DNA of 41,825 bases, taken from the NCBI GenBank assembly GCA_003151855.1, contig PLYV01000292.1, positions 1 to 41,825 on the forward strand, given 5' to 3'. The position numbers were made by a program, and so were the translations under genes. Under the pieces are notes generated by a model that did no database searches, had not been told where the DNA came from, and saw only the letters and a program-made list of their open reading frames with translations. Source of the DNA: Limisphaerales bacterium. Its GTDB lineage: Bacteria > Verrucomicrobiota > Verrucomicrobiia > Limisphaerales > UBA11358. Positions 1 through 9,200 of the stretch are shown one piece after another. The number at the start of each line of letters is the position of its first letter. The first letter of the stretch is position 1.

Positions 1-199
1 ATTAGTGTTAACACGCCCTAGGGCAACCGTGCGGCCTGGGCAAGCTATTGCGAAGTCTTTTACCAACCCATTTGTCGCACTACAAAGGTGAAACTAAACG
101 GCGTCATGGCTTGTCTGGTGCTTTCACGGTCAGCTGTTGGGTATTGCACAAAGATCCGTGGTGGTTGCTGTCGACTTTCCATCACAGAGATTTAGCCCT

Positions 200-409
200 C
201 GAAAGCTGATTCCAGTCAATGTCAAAACCCTGGGTGACCAGCTGCTTTTGAGACGTATTAAGGCAAATTAAACACAGACGGAAGTAGCACAAATCGTAGG
301 GGTTTCGGTGCGGACAGTGCGAAAGTGGGAACACGGCACGGTATGTCCAGCCGAATATCATTGGCAGATTTTAAGCCGCATTTTTAGTTTTGATGAGAGA
401 CGCACTTAA
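200..409 (+). pseudogene. XRE-type helix-turn-helix protein remnant with an in-frame stop
   Basis: One frame reads KTLGDQLLLRRIKAN, then a TAA stop at 269-271, then continues in the same frame with TQTEVAQIVGVSVRTV and RKWEHGT to a stop at 407-409. This follows the usual pattern of small Cro/C1-type helix-turn-helix proteins (KTLGDxLRxRRLxxGLTQxEVAxxLGVSxxTVxxWExG), with the stop replacing the conserved Leu just before TQ. No convincing start codon or N-terminal part was found upstream, so this looks like a decayed DNA-binding protein rather than a working gene. A sequencing error at the stop codon is possible. Nothing else recognisable was seen in 1-199 or 410-678. Confidence 0.6.
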
Positions 410-678
410 GATATGGATCCAACGCCAGAGTAGTTTGTTGGGTTTTACACATTTTTCTTTGAAGCGAGCCGCACCGGCGAGCAATGCAGCGCGGACTGAC
501 ATTCAATCGAGCAAGGCGAGCTGGCGTTGCAAATGAGTCGGATGCCTTTCACCACACTCCGCCATCCCGCCGGAGGCGGATCTTGTCTTCCGTCGCTGGT
601 CATTTGCCTTTCATTACCTGGCCATTCGACTTAAGAAGACCCAAACCAACGCAGCAACTGGCTTGAAAACGCGTCGCG

Positions 679-1841
679 TCAGTTTGAATTGGATCCGTCT
701 GCGGCTTCATTCAACAATGCCTTTGTCAGTATCCAGTCAAACCAGAACCCTTGAGTTGAATCGCCCAAATCCAAATCTTTGCTGAGCTTTTTATCAATCA
801 GCAGGCTGGCCTGCTGCCATTCGCTGCGGGCCTCGCCGGCTTGATGTTGCGGGCTCAAGGACAGGGAGAGGATGGCGTGCGCAGCGGCGACGCGGGCCGC
901 GCTGTAATTGGGCGGACGCCGAGGCAGCGACGGCACCATTCGATTGCCTTGTCGTAGTGGCCGCGGCGATATTCCAGCAGCGCCAGTGGAATGGTGCGAT
1001 TGATAGGCACCGCCAGCGTGACGCTCAAATCGCTCACGACGGCTGTGGTATTTGACACCAAACTGTGCGAGGAAACAGCGATGCCCAAGTAAATCGGATT
1101 GGCAAACGGACCGTCGGGATCGTTGATGGTGTTCAATTGTGACAACGGCGTCCAGTCATTGCCGTCGCCGCTACTGTAAGTGTAAAAAATGGCCCCGATC
1201 CGTTGCATCCGCACCCAGGAATTGGAACCGTCCGCCGGCCAGAGTGAACGGTTGTCTGACGCGATTCCGCCGCCGGTTGTGCGATGAATAGTTTGAAAGG
1301 TGTTTCCGGAGTTCACAAACACGGAAACCATGTGGCTGGCGTGATCGGCCAGCGAATCGCGCGCCATCAGGCCGGCGCGGGAAAAGTGCCAGTGATTAAT
1401 ACCCAAATCACTGTCCACATCCGTCACTGATTGCATCCGGAGCCGATAGTCAAAGTCGTTGGTGATGGTCAGATAGGCGAAAAGAAAACTGTCATTCGTG
1501 CCATAGATGTCTGAGCCGCCGGCATTGATGATGAGGGCGTTTCCGGCGTTGGAAATGGAATACGGTCGCGCGGTTTCAAAATCGGCGACCTGCAACTTCG
1601 CCTGGATGTCGTTGGTGAAAAGATCAAGTCCGGCGGAATCCGATGAGCTGTCGGTCAACGGTTGCACCCGGATGCTGACTTGCGTTTTGGGCAGGATAAG
1701 GTCAGCCAGATGGTTTAGCGCGGCGTTGGTTTGCCCGCTGTCTGGGCGCAACAAACAGGCGGCCAAAACCCGTTCCGCAAGCACCGGATGCCGCTTGGCA
1801 GATACGGTTGCTTGAACCATAATTTGCCACCATGAGCGACG
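679..1841 (-). pseudogene. Kinase-type C-terminal repeat region joined to a concanavalin-like (DUF1349-like) domain, frameshifted remnant
   Basis: Reading on the minus strand, the first part (HPVLAERVLAACLLRPDSG) resembles the C-terminal repeat region of verrucomicrobial Ser/Thr kinases. The kinase at 2705-4930 has DPTIAERILKNSLLLPSS at the matching place. A domain of about 210 residues follows (GSDIYGTND, AGLMARDS, WVRMQRIGAIFYTYSS) with the pattern of DUF1349/concanavalin-like beta-sandwiches. The kinase-like repeat then resumes (LALLEYRRGHYDKAIEWCRR). A 1-nt frameshift near 906-915, beside a GGG run, moves the tail (NYSAARVAAAHAILSLSL to GFWFDWIL) into another frame that ends at 679. No kinase domain is present and the frame is closed upstream at 1842-1844. 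It is divergent from the intact sigma/kinase pair. The frameshift could be an assembly error, but the missing N-terminal part argues for a pseudogene. Confidence 0.6.
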
Positions 1842-2104
1842 TCACGGTGATTTTCTCACCCTCGCGCCCGCCGCCACGGACCGGCGCGCGCGTGTCGCAA
1901 TGCAAACAACGTTGTCTTGAAAAAGCGGATTCAATTCCGCCGATATCCATGTTGCATCATGTGGATTAGTCCTTTGGTCTCAATTGTGTGCGAGGGGGAG
2001 TTCTTTTGCCAGTAACAGGATTTTGACGACCGAAGATTATTGTGGTCACAAATTCATTTTTCCTTGCTGAAAAAACATGCGGGTGAAGTAAGCTTGATAC
2101 GAGC

Positions 2105-2662
2105 ATGACCGATGTGACACAAATTCTCCAGGCGGTCGGGCGCGGTGACAGAAGCGCGCTGAACGACCTGCTGCCGCTGATTTATGACGAACTGCGGAAG
2201 ATTGCCTCCGCGCGAATGGCTCACGAATCCCCAGGGCAAACCTTGCAGCCGACCGCCCTGGTGCATGAGGCATGGTTGCGGTTGGTCAAAGACGAAGACC
2301 CAGCATGGGAAAACCGCGTTTATTTCTTTCATGCGGCGGCCGAGGCGATGCGCCGAATCCTGATTGACAACGCCCGCCGTAAATCCGCCGCGAAACATGG
2401 CGGCGGGCAGGAGCGACTGAATATTGACGATCTGGAACTCGGCGCCAGCCTCCCGGACGAAAAGGTGTTGATGGTCAATGCTGCGCTGGAACAGTTGGAA
2501 CAAGAATATCCGGAGCGGGCGAAAATAGTGATCTTGAAATATTTCGGCGGCATGACCAATGAAGAGATCGCCAAAACCCTGGGGATTGGCGAGCGCACGG
2601 TTTACCGTCACTGGCTATGCGCCAAGGTATGGCTCTTTGACAAGCTCAATGGTGGCGGTTGA
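2105..2662 (+). CDS. ECF-subfamily RNA polymerase sigma factor (TIGR02999/PF07638 type)
   Basis: The 185-residue product is a cytoplasmic sigma-70 family factor that should direct RNA polymerase to a dedicated promoter set. The sigma-2 region runs over about residues 1-85 (DLLPLIYDELRKIA, QPTALVHEAWLRL, FFHAAAEAMRRILIDNARR). The sigma-4 region covers about 120-180 (ALEQLEQEYPERAKIVILKYF, MTNEEIAKTLGIGERTVYRHW). Length and motifs fit the ECF subfamily common in Verrucomicrobiota, Planctomycetota and Acidobacteriota, where the gene usually sits directly before a PknB-type kinase. That kinase starts 42 nt downstream here, so the two are probably cotranscribed. No anti-sigma factor is present. 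Control by the kinase is an inference from the pairing. Confidence 0.93.
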   Translation: MTDVTQILQAVGRGDRSALNDLLPLIYDELRKIASARMAHESPGQTLQPTALVHEAWLRLVKDEDPAWENRVYFFHAAAEAMRRILIDNARRKSAAKHGGGQERLNIDDLELGASLPDEKVLMVNAALEQLEQEYPERAKIVILKYFGGMTNEEIAKTLGIGERTVYRHWLCAKVWLFDKLNGGG

Positions 2663-2704
2663 TTTTTGGCAGGTTTGGCGCTTCGGTTTACGCAATAACT
2701 CTTG

Positions 2705-4930
2705 ATGGATGCTTTGAACCAGAAAATTGAGGATGTTTTTTGTGCGGCAGCGGAAGTTGCCGCGGAAGATCGCCAGGCGTATTTGGAACGCGCTTGTGCT
2801 GGTGACGTGGGGCTGCGCGCCGGGGTTGACCGGATGTTGAGCAAGCTTTCCGGGGCTGAACAATTTTTTAAGGATGTTCCCGCCGCGGTTGATATTTCCG
2901 AAATTTCCGCACTGTCGGGTTTTCAAGATCAGATTGGTTTGCTGTCAAACCCGGAAGCGGAAGTCGGGAAGCAAATCGGGCCTTACAAGTTGCTCCAGAA
3001 GATTGGTGAAGGAGGATGTGGCGTCGTTTACATGGCAGAGCAGGAAAAACCGGTTCGGCGCCGGGTCGCCCTCAAGATTATTAAGCTCGGAATGGATACG
3101 AGAAGTGTCATTGCCCGCTTCAATGCTGAACGGCAAGCCCTGGCCATGATGGATCATCCCAATATCTCCGGTGTATTGGACGCCGGCGCGACGGAAACGG
3201 GACGGCCATATTTCGTGATGGAGTTGGTGAAAGGCACGAAGATCACTGAACTATCGGACGCCAATAACTACGACATGCGCCAGCGGTTGGAAATGTTTGT
3301 TCAGGTTTGCATGGCGGTCCAGCACGCGCACCAGAAAGGCATCATTCATCGGGACATCAAACCGTCGAACATTCTCGTGACGATGCGCGATGGTGTGCCG
3401 GTTCCCAAAGTGATTGATTTCGGCATCGCCAAGGCAACGGGCGGAGAGCGGTTGACGGACATGACGGTGTTCACCGCCTACGCGCAATTTATCGGCACGC
3501 CGGCGTATATGAGTCCGGAACAGGCGGAGATGAGTGAGCTGGACGTGGACACGCGCAGCGACATTTACAGCCTGGGAGTGCTGCTTTATGAGTTAATGAC
3601 CGGTCGGCAGCCGTTCGACCAAAAAGAACTTCTCCAGGCGGGACTGGTTGAAATGCGGCGAACTTTGCGGGAACGGGAACCATCGCGGCCCTCCACAAAG
3701 ATTGCGGAGCTTAGGCATGATGAACTGACGCAGACGGCGATGCACCGGCGCGTCGAGCCACCCCGGTTGGCGCTTTTATTGAAAGGCGATTTGGATTGGA
3801 TTGTGATGAAAGCGCTGGAGAAGGACCGAAACCGGCGTTACCAAACCGCCAATGCCCTGGCCATGGATGTTCAACGGTATTTGAACAACGAACCGGTGCT
3901 GGCGCGTCCGCCAAGCCGTTTATATCGTTTTCAAAAACTGGTTCGCCGGAACCGGGCGGTTTTTGTTTCTGTGACAGCGGTAAGCCTGGCGCTGGTTGCG
4001 GGATTCGGCACCTCGACCTGGCTTTTTTTTAAGGAACGGGACGCACGACGAGAAGCCGATCAGGGACGACGGGAAGCCCAACGGGGACGCGAAGCCGAGG
4101 CGCTGCTGCGCCGAAAGGCAGAAGCTCGTGAAATTATCGCGCAAGCCGTGTCGTTGATTGAAAAACATCAGTTCGAAAATGCGGATCGTTTGGTGGGAAA
4201 TCTTCCTGCTTCGGATGCGGCGGACGTGGGCATGGAGGTGTTTCGTCCGCTGGGCGACTGGGCGGTCCAAAACGGCAATTGGAAGCGCGCCGTTGAATAT
4301 TATTCGGTCGTCGTGCGCTTGGACCAGTTCGAGCGCACGGTGGTTTCCTTCAGGGATTACACCCGATACGCGGTGGTTCTGGCCGAACTGGGCGAACGTG
4401 AGGCTTACGAAAATTTCTGCCGCGAACCCATCAAACGGTATGGCGACATCAGTGATCCGACTATTGCCGAGCGCATCTTGAAGAACAGCCTGCTGCTTCC
4501 CTCCAGTCCGGAGTTGCTGGCCAGTTTGGCGCCCCTGGCCAGCCGCATAGAGCAGTCCATTCCGACGAATATTCTTTCCGCTCGTCCCAATGACATGGTT
4601 CCATGGCGATGCATGGCTCTGGCATTAATGAATTATCGGGGTGGCCAGTATGCCGAATCCGCTCGTTGGAGCACGCTCGGTCTCAAGCTCGCCAGCGGCC
4701 CAAACCTGTCGCAGGTGGCCAGCATGCACGCCATTCTCGCCATGGCCGATCATCAGCTCGGCCGGGATGACGAAGCCCGGGGCGAACTGGCCAAGTCGCA
4801 TCAAGAAGTCGAAGGACGCTTCAAGGATCCGTTTATAAACGTTGACGACCATTTTGATTGGCTTCTGGCCCGGCTGTTGGAGCGCGAAGCGGCAGCTTGC
4901 GTAAAGGGCGCGCAAATCGAAGCAGAATAA
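2705..4930 (+). CDS. Membrane-anchored PknB-type Ser/Thr protein kinase with C-terminal TPR-like region
   Basis: The product has 741 residues from the ATG at 2705; a TTG directly before it at 2702 is the alternative start. After an N-terminal leader of about 90 residues comes a complete kinase domain. It has a glycine loop (IGEGGCGVVY, about 100-109), the ATP-binding Lys in VALK (about 124), a catalytic loop IIHRDIKPSNIL (about 214-225), a DFG motif (about 238-240) and GTPAYMSPEQ. All key catalytic residues are present. One membrane segment follows at about 420-442, then a charged helix rich in Arg and Glu, and an extracytoplasmic region with weak TPR character (ALALMNYRGGQYAESARW, MHAILAMADHQLGRDDEARGEL). 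The kinase therefore faces the cytoplasm with its repeat region outside. It is probably in one operon with the ECF sigma gene, which suggests an outside signal relayed to transcription. Confidence 0.93.
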   Translation: MDALNQKIEDVFCAAAEVAAEDRQAYLERACAGDVGLRAGVDRMLSKLSGAEQFFKDVPAAVDISEISALSGFQDQIGLLSNPEAEVGKQIGPYKLLQKIGEGGCGVVYMAEQEKPVRRRVALKIIKLGMDTRSVIARFNAERQALAMMDHPNISGVLDAGATETGRPYFVMELVKGTKITELSDANNYDMRQRLEMFVQVCMAVQHAHQKGIIHRDIKPSNILVTMRDGVPVPKVIDFGIAKATGGERLTDMTVFTAYAQFIGTPAYMSPEQAEMSELDVDTRSDIYSLGVLLYELMTGRQPFDQKELLQAGLVEMRRTLREREPSRPSTKIAELRHDELTQTAMHRRVEPPRLALLLKGDLDWIVMKALEKDRNRRYQTANALAMDVQRYLNNEPVLARPPSRLYRFQKLVRRNRAVFVSVTAVSLALVAGFGTSTWLFFKERDARREADQGRREAQRGREAEALLRRKAEAREIIAQAVSLIEKHQFENADRLVGNLPASDAADVGMEVFRPLGDWAVQNGNWKRAVEYYSVVVRLDQFERTVVSFRDYTRYAVVLAELGEREAYENFCREPIKRYGDISDPTIAERILKNSLLLPSSPELLASLAPLASRIEQSIPTNILSARPNDMVPWRCMALALMNYRGGQYAESARWSTLGLKLASGPNLSQVASMHAILAMADHQLGRDDEARGELAKSHQEVEGRFKDPFINVDDHFDWLLARLLEREAAACVKGAQIEAE

Positions 4931-5594
4931 CCACTGCGCTTTCCTGCTAAAATCAGAAGCAATTAAGAAAAACTGAAAAAGAATTGGCGGAAACAAGCCC
5001 CGTTTTTTCGCGATTCGATAACGATTTTGAAAGGCGGGCAGGACTTTGGGAATTTCGCGTTTACGGCGGGCCGGCCGGCAAGTCGCGATAAACTTCGTTC
5101 GATTCGGATTGCCGAAACGTGATTCACCAAAACATTTCGTGTCCGTTTAATTCGCGGTCCAGGGCTTCCATTCCTTACCATTAACAAGAAGTATTTCGGG
5201 CAGCTTGAGTTTTACGGTCTGACCTGCGGTTGCTCTAAACCGGAACGATTTAGTTGCCGCAATGCTGGCAGCGATGCCCGTCGCCGAACGTGGCAGCGGC
5301 ACCCTCGCTGATCGAAAGCTTCGGGACACCGTTTGGTTTGCCATCAGCCGGCGACGAAGGCGTCGCGGCCATGCTCGCAGTTCTTAACCACGCCGGCCCG
5401 GCTAAATTCAAAGAAAACCGTGTTTTTTTGAGTAATCGTCAGGGCTGAGGGTGTTCTGCCAAAAAATCTAAAAATAAATGGCAGGAATGGCCGCTGTATT
5501 CCGCAACTTCACATAGACCATGAATAACGATTGCTCATTAGTGAGCTGTGACGACAGCCTCGCCTGCCGTGAAACGGGCGGTTCGCTGAGGCAT
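4931..5594. other. Gene-poor stretch with eroded fragments
   Basis: No intact gene was recognised between the kinase and the LacI-like fragment. The plus strand holds a short piece resembling the end of an F5/8 type C domain (listed separately). The minus strand has an open frame at about 5147-5344 ending SFRFRATAGQTVKL...NGKEWKPWTAN, which could be the tail of a secreted protein but was not identified. Base composition is lower in GC and frames are interrupted, as expected for decaying sequence. Confidence 0.5.
5026..5091 (+). pseudogene. Possible tail of an F5/8 type C (CBM32-like) domain
   Basis: The short frame FERRAGLWEFRVYGGPAGKSR-stop resembles the last strand of discoidin/F5/8 type C domains, which often end in LWEFEVYG. 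The match is short and nothing upstream extends it in frame, so this is only a tentative reading. If right, it is the end of a lost secreted enzyme. Confidence 0.22.
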
Positions 5595-5702
5595 AAGCGC
5601 GTAACGGTTTACGATATTGCGAGAAACGTTGGTGTCTCCCACAGCGACAGCAAAGCACCGGTTGCCGTGCAGACGGCATCGGAATTAACTTCCAACACAT
5701 GA
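5595..5702 (+). pseudogene. LacI-family DNA-binding domain fragment
   Basis: The frame reads KRVTVYDIARNVGVSHS, which matches the first two helices of the LacI helix-turn-helix (VTxYDIAxxAGVSxSTVSxAL). It then loses the pattern (DSKAPVAVQTASELTSNT) and stops at 5700-5702. The open frame extends back to an ATG at 5520, but those residues are unlike a LacI leader. The hinge helix and the whole sugar-binding domain are absent, so it cannot be a working regulator. It directly abuts the GH88 fragment (a 4-nt overlap of frames), which suggests both come from an earlier sugar-utilisation cassette. Confidence 0.6.
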
Positions 5703-6166
5703 ACATCAGTTACTGTTTGGGCGGGCGTAAGGCTGTTGCTAACGCCGGTGCACCTTCAGAAAAACAATTGCGGGCTGTCTTGGATCTTTGCATTCATAAG
5801 ACCCGCAGCAACATCCAGCGGTTGGCCGACGAGCCGAAATCCGCCGCGTGGGCGGAAGATGGCAATTACTTCAATTTCAAAAAAGGCTTCTACGAGATCG
5901 GGAACTGGACCTCTTCCTTTTTCACCGGCATGGCTTTGATGGCCTGGCGTGAAACCGAAGACGAAGTCTTCCTAAACCAAGTCCTACGTCTCGCGCCATA
6001 CTACCGCGAGAAAGTGTTCACACACTTCATGGACACCCACCACGATCTCGGCTTCCTTTATTCGCTCTACTCCGTTGCGCTCTACAAACTGACCGGTGAC
6101 AAGGAACATCGCCAAGCCGTGTCATGTTTTGATTTAGCCGTCAGTAATCCATTAGAACCAGCATGA
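5699..6166 (+). pseudogene. GH88 unsaturated glucuronyl hydrolase, N-terminal fragment
   Basis: The 155-residue frame contains the N-terminal (alpha/alpha)6-barrel part of glycoside hydrolase family 88, which removes unsaturated uronic acid from oligosaccharides produced by polysaccharide lyases. Recognisable stretches are GNWTSSFFTGMALMAWRET, FLNQVLRLAPYY and THHDLGFLYSLYSVALYK. The last carries the conserved catalytic Asp. The pattern stops after TGDKEHRQAV and the remaining residues (SCFDLAVSNPLEPA) are unrelated, so about 60% of a usual protein of roughly 390 residues is missing. The N-terminal residues before AVLDLCIHK are also atypical. A second, shorter copy lies at 13883-13966. Confidence 0.72.
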
Positions 6167-6264
6167 AAACAGACCAGCCCAAACAATCAACCCATCAAGT
6201 TTTTTCGTTCGCGTTGACTGTCGCCATTCGTCGATTTCCCAGCCCCAACCCAACGAAACCTTCC

Positions 6265-9200
6265 ATGAAAAAATCCATCATCCAGATATTCAGCGCGCTC
6301 TTAGCCGTCGCGCTTTCAACTGTCTCCGCCCATGCGGCCAACGGTGCGGACACCTGGGGCGGCAATACCAGCGCCCTCTTTAGTGGTGGCAATTGGACGG
6401 GGGTTAACAATCCGCCGCTTAGTGGTGACTCACTGCTTTTTGGCGTGGCGGGCACACAGGGCGCGGCGCTCACCGCCGACCAGACCGCCGGAATTAGTTA
6501 TGCCGGCGTCACCTTCAACAGCGGTGCGAGCGCGTTTACCATAGGCGGCAATGCTTTCACGCTCACGGGAAACATTGTCAACAACGCCGCGAACACCCAA
6601 ACTATTAACAATGCCATAACGGTGAGTGGTGATCGCACGTTCAACGGAGCCAGCGGGGCGTTGGTGCTCGGGGGCAACTTGAGCGGAACTGGTAACATTA
6701 CTGTCGGTAGTGGGGCAAACACGGTGACATTCGGGGGGACGGACGATTTCTCCGCAATGGTGACCGGCTTCAAAGCTTTAGTTGTAACAGGCAATCTGAA
6801 CGTGACCGGCTCGACGACAGTGGGTAGCGCTGTGAATAGTGGAACTAGTCCCAGCGGTTATCTCGATGTGCATGGCAATGCTGGCATTACCATTCCGGCG
6901 GGTGGTTCGCTTACGATCAATGGTTGCCCCCTTCTACCCGGCTCTATCATTGGTCAGAATGCGGCCGGAACCAGCACCGTGACGGTTAATGGTGGAACGT
7001 TCACAGTTGGCGGGAATATGGGTCTTTTTGCGCTGGGTAACAATCGATCCGATGCCATAGGCGTGCTGACGATTTCCTCCGGAACGGCTACTATTACCGC
7101 TGGAAGCGCTACGCTTCAGAATGCCCAAAACATGATTTGTCTGGGTCGCGATGCCGCGACAGGCACGATCAATCTCAATGGCGGCACGCTGGCGACTGGG
7201 CGGCAGTTCGTGCGCGACGGCAGCACCGCGGCCAATCCGGGTGGTGGCACAGGGACCGCGACGTTCAACTTCAACGGCGGCACGCTTAGGGCGCAGGCCA
7301 ATCAAACTGGAGGAAATGGTTGGTTTGAGACGGCGACGAGCGGCAGCTACCAAGTGGTTACAACCACCGTGAATTCAGGCGGGGCGATCATTGATTGCAA
7401 TGGCTTCAATGTGAACATCAACACCGTTCTTGCGCATGGCACTGGCACACCCGATGGCGGCCTGACGAAGAATGGTGCCGGCACGTTGAAACTCGGCGGC
7501 GTTAACACTTATACCGGTGCGACGACCGTGAACCAAGGCACGCTGGAAGTGGGCACCGCCGGCACCGGCATCGTTTCGGGCAGCGCCGTGACGGTGAATT
7601 CAACCGGCACCTTGCTGGTGGATTCCGGCGCGACGGTCGGCAGTTCCACAGTCACGGTATCGGGTGGCACGGTTGGCGGCGCGGGCACCATCAGCGGCAA
7701 CACCACAATCAATAGCAGCGGTGCGTTGACGCCCCGTCCCAGCGCTGGCAGCGCCACCACGACCACCTTCGGCGGCAACCTCACGCTCGCAAGCGCCTCC
7801 GCCAATTTCACCCTCAGCACGACTGCCGGCGGCGCCAATGACAAGGTCAATTTTGGGAGCAGCTCCACTTTGACGGTGGACAACACCGACACCATCAACA
7901 TCACGGGCACGCCATTGGATGTGACAACCGATTATACGCTCTTCACCTCCACCGGCGGCACGGTGAGCATGGCGACGACGCCGACGCTGAAGATCAACGG
8001 GGTGACGAGCGACCAGACATCAACGGGAAAATATAAGCTCCTCATTTCGGGCGATGGCCATTCGCTGCTGCTGCATTACATCGCGGCTGCAACACCGCCC
8101 ACGGTCAATTCCGCGAGCGCTTCGCCCGCTTCGCTGGGCCATTATCAGACGACCACCCTCACCGTGAATGTGACGCCCGCAGCGGGCAAGAGCATTAGCA
8201 GCGTGACGGTGAGCGTGGATGGCTTGGCCGGGGCCGGCGACCCGGTCACGCTGACCGGTCCGGGCGGCGACGGCACCGGCAACTGGACCGGCATCTTCAC
8301 AGCGGCTGGAACTTTGGCGGCTGGGAGTTATACCGTCAGCGGTTCAGTCAATCAGAGCGACGGCGGCGTTGCGCCCTGGTCGGTGACGGGCATCACGGTG
8401 ACCAACGCCAGCCCGGTGTGGGGCGGCGGCGGGAGTGACAACAAGTGGAGCACCCTTGCCAACTGGAACTCGGGAAGCGGCCCGGCACCTGGAATCGGCG
8501 ACGGTGTGGCTTTCGCGGGATCAACCCAAGTGACCAATAATCTGGATCACAGCGTCAGTATTGTCTCGCTGACCTTCAACAGCGGTGCCGGCAGTTTTGA
8601 CATCACCAATGCGGCCAACACCCTGACCCTCGCCGGCGGTTTGACCAACAATTCCACCAGCGCGCAGACCTTGGACGTGCCGCTGGCGTTGAGCGGCACG
8701 CCGACAATCAATGCGGCGGCCGGCAACGTCGCTTTGAACGGCGCGGTGTCCAATTCCGGCGGCGGGCTGATCACCGCTGGCAGCAGCACCACGGTCACGC
8801 TGGCGGGCGTGAACACTTACACTGGGCCTACCACCATTGGCACCGGCAACACTCTGGTAATTGGCGGTGCGGGACAACTGGGCGGCGGCAGCTACTCGGG
8901 GAATATTACGAATAATGGTGCATTGAACGACGGCAGTTCCGCCAGCCAGACGTTGTCCGGTGTCATTTATGGAACCGGCTCTCTCACGAACAGCGGCAGC
9001 GGCACGCTGACGTTGTCGGGTGGCAACAGCTACAGCGGCGGCACGACGCTTAGCAACGGCACGCTAGTTGTGAACAATAATTCGGCTTTGGGTTCCGGCG
9101 TGATGACCTTGGCCGGCGGCACTTTCCGGTCGGGTGCCACTGTAACCGTGACCAACGCCATTTCTGTCGCGACGAACACGACCACAATCTGGGATGTGCA

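Noticed and set aside
1-199. Possible remnant of a transposase or recombinase at the window start
   Set aside because: No frame gave a pattern that could be tied to a known family, so no feature was called.
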